The notes under the pieces are model-generated. The model did not search any database. It worked only from the letters and a program-made list of their open reading frames with translations, and was not told where the DNA came from. Made by a program: the position numbers and the translations under genes. Positions 47,701 through 59,700 of a stretch of DNA of 64,000 nucleotides are shown here, one piece after another (positions within the stretch are counted from its first letter, which is position 1; each line of letters opens with the position of its first letter). The DNA lies in assembly GCA_964423405.1 (NCBI GenBank), contig CAYREY010000005.1, positions 62,001-126,000 on the forward strand, given 5' to 3'. Source of the DNA: Bog-950 sp964423405. GTDB taxonomy: Bacteria > Bacteroidota > Bacteroidia > Chitinophagales > LD1.

Positions 47701-50700
47701 TCGGTAGCCGAACATCCGTTAGGGTCAATTACCAATACTGAGTAAGTAGTAAGTATAGATGGAGTAGCCGTAGGGTTAGCTGCATTTACATCGCTAACGC
47801 CACCGGTAGGCGACCACAGGTAAGTGTAGCCACTACCAAAGCCACCGGCTGCTGTAGGTGTACCACCCAACTGTGCAGGCGAACCGGCACATATACTGGT
47901 ATCTACACCCGCATTAGCCGTTAGTGTAGGATATACTCTTACAATAGCCGAATCGGTAGATGTACAACCCAGTGCATCGGTTACTGTTAAGTAGTAAGTA
48001 GTAGTTGTAGCAGGGAAAGCCTCTGGGTTAGCAGGGTTGGTTAAGTTCAAACCTACAAGTGGAGACCATGTATAGGTGTAAGCCGGTGTACCACCAACCG
48101 CAGTTGGGAAACCACCCAGGGTTACACTATCGCCGCTGCCCAAACATAATGCACCGCCCGAACCTGCCTCGGCAGTAAGCGAACTTGGCAGTACGTTTAC
48201 GGTAACAGCATCCGTAGCCGAGCAACCTTGTGCATCGGTAACAACCAATGTGTAAGTAGTATTGGCTGCTACGTTGCAAGCTACAGGGTTAGCCAGCGTG
48301 CTATCGTTTAATGATGTACGTGGAGACCATGCGTAAGTTAACGCACCCGAACCACCGGCACCACTTGGCGAACCACCCAGTGTTACACAGCTACCCGAGC
48401 AGGCTGTTACGCTCTTATCGGTACCTGCATCGGCAGTTACGTTAGGACGAACCGTTACAGTTGCAAAAGTAGTAGTACCGGTGCAACCGTTTAATGAACT
48501 GTTGATGGTATAAGTAACGGTAAGGTTAGTGTTACCATTATTAATAGGGCTATCGTTAATGGTAAAGGTATTGCCACTGTTACCATTGCTGCCGGTCCAC
48601 AGTACAGCGGTGCCCGGTATGTTAGATGACAGGGTAATAGAAACCGGAGTACCGCTACATACTGTTTGCGAAGCAGGAGCCGGAGTTACAACCGGACGAG
48701 GCTTAACTGTAACCGGTACGGTAACAGTAGTACCAGCGCAACCATTCACCAGCGAGTTGATGGTGTAGGTTACCGTACTGTCGGATGGGCCAACGTTTAC
48801 AGGGTTATCGGTAATCAGGTTACCGGTACCGCTGCTGCCATTGCTGCCGCTCCAGGTATATGTAGTATTAGGTATTGTAGATGACAGGTTAATAACCACC
48901 TGGTCGCCCGAACAGAAGATAGTGTTGTTAACCACATAGTTTACAGTTGGGCGTGGTTTAACAGTTACCGGTATGGTAAGCGGAGCGCTGCCGCAACCGC
49001 TGCCGGTAGAACCTATTACGGTGTAGGTAACTACTATATCAGATGTACCGGTATTGGTAAGTGTTGTATTGATATTACCTGTACCGCTGGTGCCGTTGGT
49101 AGCAGTCCAGCTTATTACAGTACCATTTACGTTAGATGTAAAGGTCAGGCTCAGGTTATCGCCACTGCACAGCGATGCTGATGGGGCCGATGGTGTAATT
49201 ACCGGTATAGGTGCAACGGTAATGATAGCCGTAGCAGTATCGCACAGGCTAGGCGAACCGTTATCGCATACGCGGTAAACAAATGTATCGGCACCTGCAA
49301 AGTTGTTGTTAGGGTCGTAGCTGTAAATACCCAGCGACGAGTTAACCAGCGCACCGTTGGTTACGTTGCGTATAATGCTTACCGAAGTAAGGGCATCACC
49401 GTTCGGATCGTAATCGTTACGCAGTACGTTCAGTACGGTGGTAGCGTCGGCGCATATATTGGCAAAATCATCAACAGCTACCGGTGCATCGTTAGGCACA
49501 CCACCCGGATCGCGGGTAATAGATATAATGATTAATGCATCATCGCAAAGCGGACGAGGCTGGGTGCTACCCACAGGGTCGCATATTACATAACGAATGG
49601 TATCGTAACCAAAGTAACCGGTATTAGGCGTATAGTTAACCGTACCGTTAGGGTTAACGGTTACTACACCATGTGCAGGTAGGCCTGTTACAGTTACCTG
49701 TAGCGGGTCACCATCCGGGTCGTAGTCGTTAGCCAGTTGGTTAATAACAACCGGATTGTTCATCGGCGTAGTAGCGTAATCGTTATTAGCTACCGGTGCA
49801 TGGTTGTTAACAGTATCGCTTTGTGGCAATACGGTTACAACTATAGCAGCGCTATCGCACAATACGTTAACCGGGTATGGGCTTAAGTCGCATACACCGT
49901 AAGGTATAACGGCAGTGCCGGTAAAGCCACTATCCGGTACAAATACAATGGCACCATTGCCGGTTATGTAGTACGTACCGCTGCCGGTTACCACACCACC
50001 ATAGCTGTATGAAAGCGGATCGCCCTCTACATCGCCGGTAGCTGATGCTACGTTCACTCCTACCGGAATATTTTCGTAGGTAGTTACATAAATAGTATCG
50101 GCATATGGTGGATCGTTAACAGGGTCTATTGTTATATGTATGTACGAGGTGTCGCACTTAACAGGCACACCGTTATCGCACACTACTATACACAGGCTGT
50201 CTTCGCCGTTTATGTTAGTAAAGCCAACATAATCAAAGCACAGTATGCGGGTAGTGTTATTAATGGTGATATTGCTCACCGTACCGTTAACCGGGCTGCA
50301 CAGTAGCGATGGTACGTGTACATCGGTAATATCTTCATCGGTAAACGGAATACATACAGTTATCGGACAGTCTTCGCAGGTAGTTACAGGTGTATCTATA
50401 ATAACCGGCGGATCGTTGAACGGACTGATAGTAATGTAAGCTGTAGCGGTATCGCACAGGCTTGGCGGCGGAGTGCCGGCATCGCAAACACGGTACTGGA
50501 ACGAATCGATACCGAAATAATTGGTATCCGGGTCGTAAGTAAATGAACCGTTAGGGTTCAGTGTAATAGTACCATGCGATGGGCCGTTAAGCGGTGTGGT
50601 AGTTACAGTAAGCGATGTAACCGGATTGTTATCGGCATTATCGTTATCGTTGGCGCGCACACCAGTACCTACAGGTATTACTATGGTGCTATCCTCGGTA

Positions 50701-53700
50701 GTGCTATAGTTATCGTTAACTGCTACCGGCGGATCGTTAACCGGTGTTACGATAATACGGATAATGGTGTTATCGCACAGGCTAGGTATGCCGTTATCAC
50801 ATACAGTTAAACAGATAGAATCGTTACCGTTAAAGTTTGTGTTAGGACGGTAAGTGATACATACGGTATGTGTGTTGTTATCTACTATCGGACCTGAGGT
50901 AATTACACCGTTATCCGGCGCATCGCAGAACGAAGCTACGTGCTGGTTGGCTACATCCAGGTCGGTAATAGGAATACATACTACTATCGGTGTATCCTCT
51001 GGTGTGGTTACGGTAGTATCCGGTACAAACGGAGGATCGTTAACCGGTGTAATAGTGATGTAAGCAGTTGCAGTATCGCATAGTGGCGCAGGCAGGCCGG
51101 TACCACTATCGCACACACGGTACTGGAACGAATCGGTACCGCTGTAGTTAGCATTAGGAACGTAAGTGAACGAACCATCTGCATTCAGGGTAAGCGTACC
51201 ATTAACCGGTGCAACTACCGGAGAACCATTTACGGTAAGCGTGGTAGCACCACGGTTATCGCCAGGGTCGCTGTCGTTATTACGTACACCGGTAGTAGCG
51301 TTGGTGTTAATAGTCACATCTTCGCTGGTGGTGTAGTTATCGTTAACAGCTATTGGCGGGTCGTTAACCGGATCTACCGTTATACGTATGCGGGTAGTAT
51401 CGCACAGGTTAGGTGAACCGTTATCGCAAACTACTACGCAGATAGAATCGTTGCCATTAAAGTTCAGGCTTGGTGTGTAGCTTACGCAAAGCACATCAAA
51501 CGCAGGGCCGTTAAGGGTGTAGCTGGCTATACCGCTGTTAGGTCCGCAGAAGGTAGCTGCTACATAGTGGGTCTGGCCAGGGTCGTTATCGCTAACCGGA
51601 ACACATACGGTAGTAGTACCGCAGTCTTCGCAGGTGTTAATGATAGTATCCGGTACAAAAGGAGGATCGTTTACAGGAACTATGGTAATGTATGCCGTAG
51701 CTGTATCGCACAGTGGCGAAGGCAGGCCTACACCAGTATCGCATACACGGTACTGGAACGAATCGGTACCGGTAAAGTTGGTATTAGGCACATAAGTAAA
51801 CGAACCGTTTGCATTCAGGGTAAGTGTACCGTTGCTTACGTTAACTATAGGTGAAGTAGTTACAGTAAGTGAGGTAGCACCTAAACCATCGGCAGGGTCG
51901 CTATCGTTGTTACGTACACCGGTACCACTGTTTGTAGTCAGTGTTACATCTTCGTTGGTGGTGTAGTTATCGTTAACAGCAACCGGTGGGTCGTTAACCG
52001 GTGTAATGGTTATGCGGGTTACTGTAGTATCGCATTTAGCCGGCACACCGTTATCGCATACTATCAGGCAGATAGAATCGGCACCGTAGTAGTTGGTGTT
52101 TGGCGTGTAGGTGTAGCAGATAGTACGAGGCAACAGTGGGTTATTGATGGTTGGACCACTTACAATGGTACCATTAACCGGCAGGCCACAAATATTTACG
52201 TTGTAGCTCTGCGTACTAACCTCTACATCGGTAATTGGCAAGCATACAGTAAAGGTGCTGTCCTCTGGTGTAGTTACGGTTGTATCCGGTACAAACGGAG
52301 GGTCGTTAACAGGAGTTACAGTTATATAGGCCGTAGCTGTATCGCACAGTGGCGAAGGCAGGCCTACACCGCTATCGCATACGCGGTACTGGAACGAATC
52401 GGTACCACTAAAGTTAGCGTTTGGCGTATATGTAAATGAACCATCTGCATTAAGGGTAAGTGTACCGTTGCTTACGTTAACCACTGGTGTGGTAGTTACG
52501 GTAAGTGAGGTGGCTCCCAGGCCATCAGCAGGGTCGCTATCGTTGTTACGAACGCCGGTACCGCTATTGGTGGTTATTGGCGTGTCTTCGTTTGTATTGT
52601 AGTTATCGTTATTAGCTACCGGTGGATCGTTAACCGGTGTAATGGTTATACGCGTTACGGTTGTATCGCATTTAACCGGCACACCGTTATCACATACTAT
52701 CAAGCAGATAGAATCTGTACCATAGTAGTTGGTGGTAGGTGTATATGTATAGCACAGGGTGCGTGGCAGCAATGGATTGTTGATGCTTGGGCCGCTTACT
52801 ATTACACCATGCTGTGGAGCACCGCAAATGTTTACACTGTGTATTTGTGTGTTAACCTCTACATCAGTTATTGGCAAGCACACAGTAAAGGTGCTGTCTT
52901 CTGGTGTAGTGGTGGTGGTATCTGGTACAAATGGTGGATCGTTAACCGGCACTACGGTAATGTAGGCAGTAGCAGTATCACACAATGGCGAAGGCAGGCC
53001 TGTGCCGCTATCGCACACGCGGTACTGGAACGAATCGGTACCACTAAAGTTAGCGTTTGGAACATACGTAAACGAACCATCTGCATTCAGGGTAAGTGTA
53101 CCGTTGGTTACGTCTACTACCGGTGTGGTAGTTACGGTAAGTGAGGTAGCACCTAAGCCATCGGCAGGGTCGCTATCGTTATTACGTACACCGGTACCAG
53201 AAGAAGTAACGATGTTCTGGTCTTCGTTGGTAGTGTAGCTGTCGTTGATAGCTACCGGTGGATCGTTAACCGGTGTTACGGTTATACGGGTAACGGTAGT
53301 ATCGCATTTAGCCGGTGTACCGTTATCGCAAACAATCAGGCAGATAGAATCTGAACCATTGAAATTGGTATTAGGTCTGTAAGTAAGACAAACCGTACGT
53401 GGTACAAGCGGGTTATTTACAGTAGGGCCGCTGATAATAGTACCATTAACCGGGTTACCACAAATGTTTACGTTGTGGCTTTGGGTATTCACCTCTATGT
53501 CGGTAACAGGTAAGCATACAGTTATGGTGCTATCCTCTGGTGTAGTTACGGTAGTATCCGGTACAAATGGTGGATCGTTAACCGGTATTACGTTAATTAC
53601 CACAGTTGCGTTAGCGCACTTAATTGGTGAGCCGTTATCGCATATCTGGTAGCAGAAAGTATCCAGACCGTTGTAGTTGGCATTTGGTATATATGTAAAA

Positions 53701-56700
53701 TTACCGTTGGCCTGCAGCGTAACCGAACCATGCTGCGGGTTGCAGGTAGGTGTAGTGGTTACTGTTATTATGCCGCCATCCGGGTCATAGTCGTTGGTAG
53801 TAACGGTACCGGTTAAGGTATCGTCTTCGTTCATATTATAGTTATCGTCAACAGCTACCGGTGGCAGGTTCACACAGGTGTAGTCAAATACTGCAATACC
53901 AGTATCGCACACGGTAGGGAAGTTAACGTTACATACTTTATAGCAAATGCTGTCAACCCCGTTAAATGCAGCTGGCGGGGTAAATGTAAACGCACCACCT
54001 GCATTAACGTTGAAAGTACCGGCGCTGAAGTTACCGCAGATAAGTGGTGTTACCACCTGTATGCCATCGCCCGAAGGGTCGATATCGTTGGTAAGTATAT
54101 TGCCGGTTATTGGCGATACAGCACAGCTTGAGTACACATCTCTTACAGCTATAGGTGCACAGTTGTTTACTACCAGGGTAGTAGTACCCGGGCTGGTGCT
54201 TGAGCAACCATTTACAGTAATAGTTACACTGTAAGTGCCTGCGTTAACCGCAGCCGCACTGGCTATAGTAGGGCTTTGCAGGTTAGATGAGAAGCTGTTA
54301 GGGCCGCTCCAGGTGTAGGTTGCACCCAACACAGCAGGGGTAGTCAGTTGTATCAGGTCGCCTAAACATACCGGGCCGTTGTTGCTGGCCGAAGGTACAC
54401 CCGGTGTAGTGTTAACTACAACGGTAGTAGTACCGGCTGTGGTAGATGTACAACCATTAACAGTTTGGGTAACGCTGTACAGGCCAGCCATACCGGTGGT
54501 GGCATTACTGCGCGATACCGGAGTACCGGTTGTAGTAGGTCCATCAGGGTAGGTCCAGTTAAAGGTAGCGCCTACCTGTCCGGTAGCAGTCAGGTTAATA
54601 GCATTACCGGTACATACCGGGCTATTGCTATTAGCTGTAGGTGCAGCAGGTGTTTGGTTTATAGTTACGTTAACAGTACCTGCAGTAGTGCTGGTACAGC
54701 CATTTATAGTTTGTGTTACGCTGTACACACCAGCCATGCCGGTGGTTACGTTGCTGCGGGTTACAGGGTTGCCGGTTGTACCGCCACCATCAGGGTAAGT
54801 CCATGTAAAGGTAGCGCCTGGTAAACCGGTAGCTGTTAAGGTAAGTGTGTTACCCGAGCAGATTGGGTTTGGCGAAGCAGCAGCAGTTGGAGCTGCAGGG
54901 GTTTCGTTTACGGTTACGCTAACTGAACCCGGAGTGGTAGAAGTACAGCCGTTAACTGTTTGAGTAACGTTGTACACACCACCCATAGCAGTGGTTACGT
55001 TGGTACGTGTTACCGGGCTGCCGGTAGCACCGCCACCATCAGGGTAGGTCCAGGTAAAGGTTGCGCCCGGCTGACCGGTTGCAGTAAGGGTTAATGTATT
55101 GCCCGAGCAAATTGGGTTTGGTGAAGCACCGGCTGTAGGAGCCGATGGGGTTTGGTTTACAGTTACGTTTACAGTACCCGCAGTAGTGCTGGTACAACCG
55201 TTTACAGTTTGTGTTACGCTGTAAACACCGCTCATGCCGGTAGTTACATTGCTGCGGGTTACCGGGCTGCCGGTAGCTGTGCCACCATCTGGGAAACTCC
55301 AGTTAAAGGTAGCTCCCACCAGACCAGTAGCGGTTAGGGTCAAAGTATTACCCGAGCAAATTGGATTTGGCGCAGCAGCAGCACTTGGTGCTGCTGGTGT
55401 TTGGTTAACGGTTACGTTTACAGTACCTGAAGTGGTAGATGTACAGCCGCTTACAGTTTGTGTTACGCTGTACACACCACCCATACCGGTGGTTACGTTG
55501 TTGCGGGTTACCGGGCTACCGGTAGCACCACCACCATCAGGGTAAGTCCAGGTAAAGGTAGCGCCCGGCTGGCCGGTAGCTGTAAGGGTTAATGTATTGC
55601 CACTGCAAATTGGGTTTGGCGAAGCACCGGCAGTAGGTGCCGATGGAGTTTGGTTTACGGTTACGTTTACAGTACCCGGTGTAGTGCTGGTACAGCCATT
55701 TACCGTTTGGGTAACGCTGTAAACACCGCTCATACCGGTAGTAACGTTAGTACGTGTAACCGGGCTGCCGGTAGCAGTACCACCGTCAGGGAAAATCCAG
55801 TTATATGTAGCGCCTACCTGGCCGGTAGCTGTCAGGGTAAGTGTATTACCCGAGCAGATTGGGTTTGGCGAAGCACCGGCAGTAGGTGCTGCTGGTGTTT
55901 GGTTAACAGTAACGGTAACACAGGCCGGTGATGAAGTACAGCCGGCTACAGTTTGTGTAACACAGTAGCTGCCGCTCATACCGGTAGTAGCCGATAGTAT
56001 AGTTGGATTTTGAGAAGTTGAGTTGTAGCTGTTAGGGCCGGTCCAGCTGTAGCTGGCACCCGACTGGCCATTGGCTGTAAGGTTAATTGCATTGCCAGAA
56101 CATACCGGGCTGTTGCTGCCGGCAGTAGGTGCTGCAGGAGTAGTTGGGTCGGTAAGTACAACCGGGCCTGCAACAGGCGATGAAGCACAACCGGTAGATA
56201 CCAGAGTAACTACAAAGTTAGAATATGAACCTGCACTAAGGCTGCCGATAACCAGTTCGCCGGTACCGGTAGAGCTTATCACAAACGGCCCTTGACCACC
56301 ACCCGGTGTTTTGGTATATGTTACCGAGTAGTTGGCATTGTTATTTAAGCCGCTTAGGGTAATTGAGCCTTGTGAGCCACCGCAGGTGGTTGGGTTGCTG
56401 CTACCAAATATGCCAAACGATGGTGTTTGGTTTACAGTAACAGTAGTACAAGCCTGTGGCGATACACAGTTGTTTACTGTTTGTGTGGCGCAGTAGCTAC
56501 CGCTCATGCCGGTAGTAGCGCTGGTAATAGATGGATTTTGTGTACTGCTGGTGTAGCTGTTAGGGCCGGTCCAGCTGAATGATGAACCAGGGCCGCTGGC
56601 AGTAAGGTTAATAGTACCACCCGAGCATACCGGGCTATTGCTACCTACTGTAGGTGCAGCCGGGTTACTTGGATCGGTAAGCGTAAACGGACCAGCCGCT

Positions 56701-59700
56701 GCCGACGTACAACCCAGCAGGGTAACTGTTACGCTGGTGTAGCTGCCTGCAGATAAACCTGTAATAGTAAGAACACCACTGGCATTGGTTGTAATGCTGA
56801 ATGGCCCCTGGGCAACCAGGTTTTTAAGATAGTTTACGGTGTAAGTAGTATTAGCTAACAAACCGTTTAATACAACAGTACCGTTGGTACCGCTACAGGT
56901 AGTTGGGTTGGTACTGGTGCTGGTAGAAACTGTAGGAGTTTGGTTTACAACCACAGTAACACATGCAGGGGCCGAAATACAGCCTGCTACTGTTTGCGTT
57001 ACGCAGTATTCGCCGTCCATAGCCAATGTAGCGCTGGTGCGGCTTGGGTTTTGCAGGTTAGATGTAAACGAGTTGTCGCCATCTACACCTACCCAGCTGT
57101 AAGTAGCCCCTACGTTACCGTTGGCAAACAGGTTAATAGTGCCACCTGTACATACCGGGCTGTTGCTGCTAACCGAAGGAGCAGCAGGAGCAGCAGGATC
57201 GGTAAGGTTAAGCGGGCCGGCAACCGGCGATGACTGGCAACCGTTAAGAGTTACCGTAATTACCGAGTAATTGCCCTGATTTAAACCGCTGATGGTTACC
57301 ACACCTGCACCATTCGAAGTAAGGTTGAATGGGCCTTGCAATATACCGTTGCGGGTATAGCGTACACTGTATGTAGTGTTAGCTGTTAAACCGTTTAATG
57401 TAATGGTACCATCGTTGCCACCGCAGGTGGTTGGGTTGGTAAAGCCAGATGTTACAATAACCGGAGTAGGATTAACTACTACGTTGGTACAACCAGGTGC
57501 CGAAGCACAGTTTGCTACAGTTACTACCACACAGTAGTTACCACTCATGTTGGTAGCAGCGTTAGATATAGATGGATTCTGTACGTTATTGCTGTATGAA
57601 AGCGGGCCGGTCCAGCTATAGCTGCCACCGGCTACTGTAGCCGTGCTTAGGCTAATTACAGTGCCAGAACATACCGGGCTGTTGCTGCTTGGCGATGGAG
57701 TAGCCGGCGCAGTAGGATCGGTAAGAACCAGTGGCCCGTTAAATACTGCCGAAGTACAACCATTGGCTGTAACAGTAAAGTTGGTATACGAACCAGCCGA
57801 AAGGCCGGTGATAAGTAGCTGGCCGCTACCATTGCTGGTAAGGGTAAATGGCCCCTGAGCTACCAGATCTTTAGAATATGACAACGAGTAAGTAGTGTTG
57901 TTCGCAAGGCCGTTCAGTGTAATTGAACCATCGCTACCGGCACAGGTAGTTGGGTTAACACGGGTACCCGACGATATAGCCGGTGTAGTGTTAACTACTA
58001 CGTTGGTACAACCGGGTGCCGAAGGACAACCAGCCACCGTAACTACTACACAGTAGCTGCCCGCCATAGCTGTAGTAGCATTGGTGCGGGTAGGGTTTTG
58101 TACTGATGATGAGAAAGAAGATGGGCCTGTCCAGCTATAAGTACCACCAGCTACAGTGCTGGTAGATAAAGAGATGGTATTACCTGTACATACCGGGGTA
58201 TTGCTGGTAGGTGCCGGTGTGGCAGGTGAACTTGGAGGACTAAGGGTTATAGTTCCTGCAAGTGGTGCCGATGAACAACCGCTGAGTGTTACTATTATAT
58301 TAGTATAGGCACCAGCCGCCAAACCGGTAATAGTTAGTAAGCCGCTACCGTTGCTGGTAAAGTTTACTGCCGATTGAGGTGCACCGTTAAATGTATAGCT
58401 TACCGAGTAAGTGGTGTTATTATTTAAACCGCTTATGGTAATGCTGCCGTTGGTTCCACCGCAGGTAGTAGGGTTACTGCTGCTGCTGAAAGCAAATGTT
58501 GGCGTTTGGTTAACTGTAAGGGTTACGCTGCGGGCCGGCGATGTACAGTTATTAATTGTTTGGGTTACGTTATAAGCACCGCCCTGAGCCGTAGTAGTAA
58601 TAGCCAGGCTTGGGTTTTGCTGTGTGCTGGTAAAGCCGTTAGGGCCGGTCCAGTTCCAGGTAATAGTACCTACCTGGTTGGTAGTAGCAGCAAAGTTAAC
58701 TGTGTTGCCGGTACAAACAGGGTTTGGTGTTACCGTAGCTGTAAGCGGGGCTGGTGGTGCTGTAGGATCTACCAGGGTAATGGTAGTGCCGTTAACAGCC
58801 GATGAACAACCGGCTATAGACACCTGGAAGCCGGTATAAGTACCAGCAGTAAGGCCGGTTATTATAATGTTACCGCTACCGTTAGTAGTTAACGATACAG
58901 GGCCTTGTTGTACACCACCTTTAGTATAAAATACAGTATAGGTTTGGTTTGCCAACAGGCCGGTAATGGTAATAGTACCTTGCGTACCGCTACAGGTAGT
59001 AGGGTTAGTACCTGTTACGGTACCAATAACCGGTGTACCGGTTACTACTAATGTTACCGTTCCCTGAGGAGAGGTACAGCCATTTACAGTTTGTGTTACC
59101 AAATAAGTACCGCCCTGGTTAATAGCTGTAATGCTACGGGTAGGGTTTTGCAATGAGCTGGTAAACGACTGAGGGCCGGTCCAGCTATAAGTTGCACCTA
59201 CCTGGCCAGTAGCACTAAACTGCACTGTAGTGCCGGTACAAACCGGATTCGGAGTAGCGGTTACATTGCTTGGTGCAGGTGGCGAAGCCGGATCGGTAAT
59301 TACATATGTATTAGGTAAAGTATAACCACACAAACGATTGGTTGGGTGGAACACCTCTACCGAAGTATAAGAACCGGCAGTTAAGCCCGAAATAGTTAAA
59401 GTACCGGTACCGCTGGCTGTAGTATAGTAGAAAGGCCCCTGAAGCGGACCTCCATTTTTACTATAGTACACACCGTACTGTACGCCGGGTACCAGGTTAC
59501 CGTTGGTTATTACCAGCGAGCCTGTGGCACTACCACACGAGGTAGTTCCATTGGTATCTACGGTAGCGCTTACCAGGTTTACACAACGGTATCGTATTAC
59601 CAGGTAGTCTTCTACCTCACCGTTTGCAGCATTGGCGGTAGGCGATGGGTTACTTACAAAAAACGACGTTTGAGTGGTTATACGCAAACGCATATAAGTA

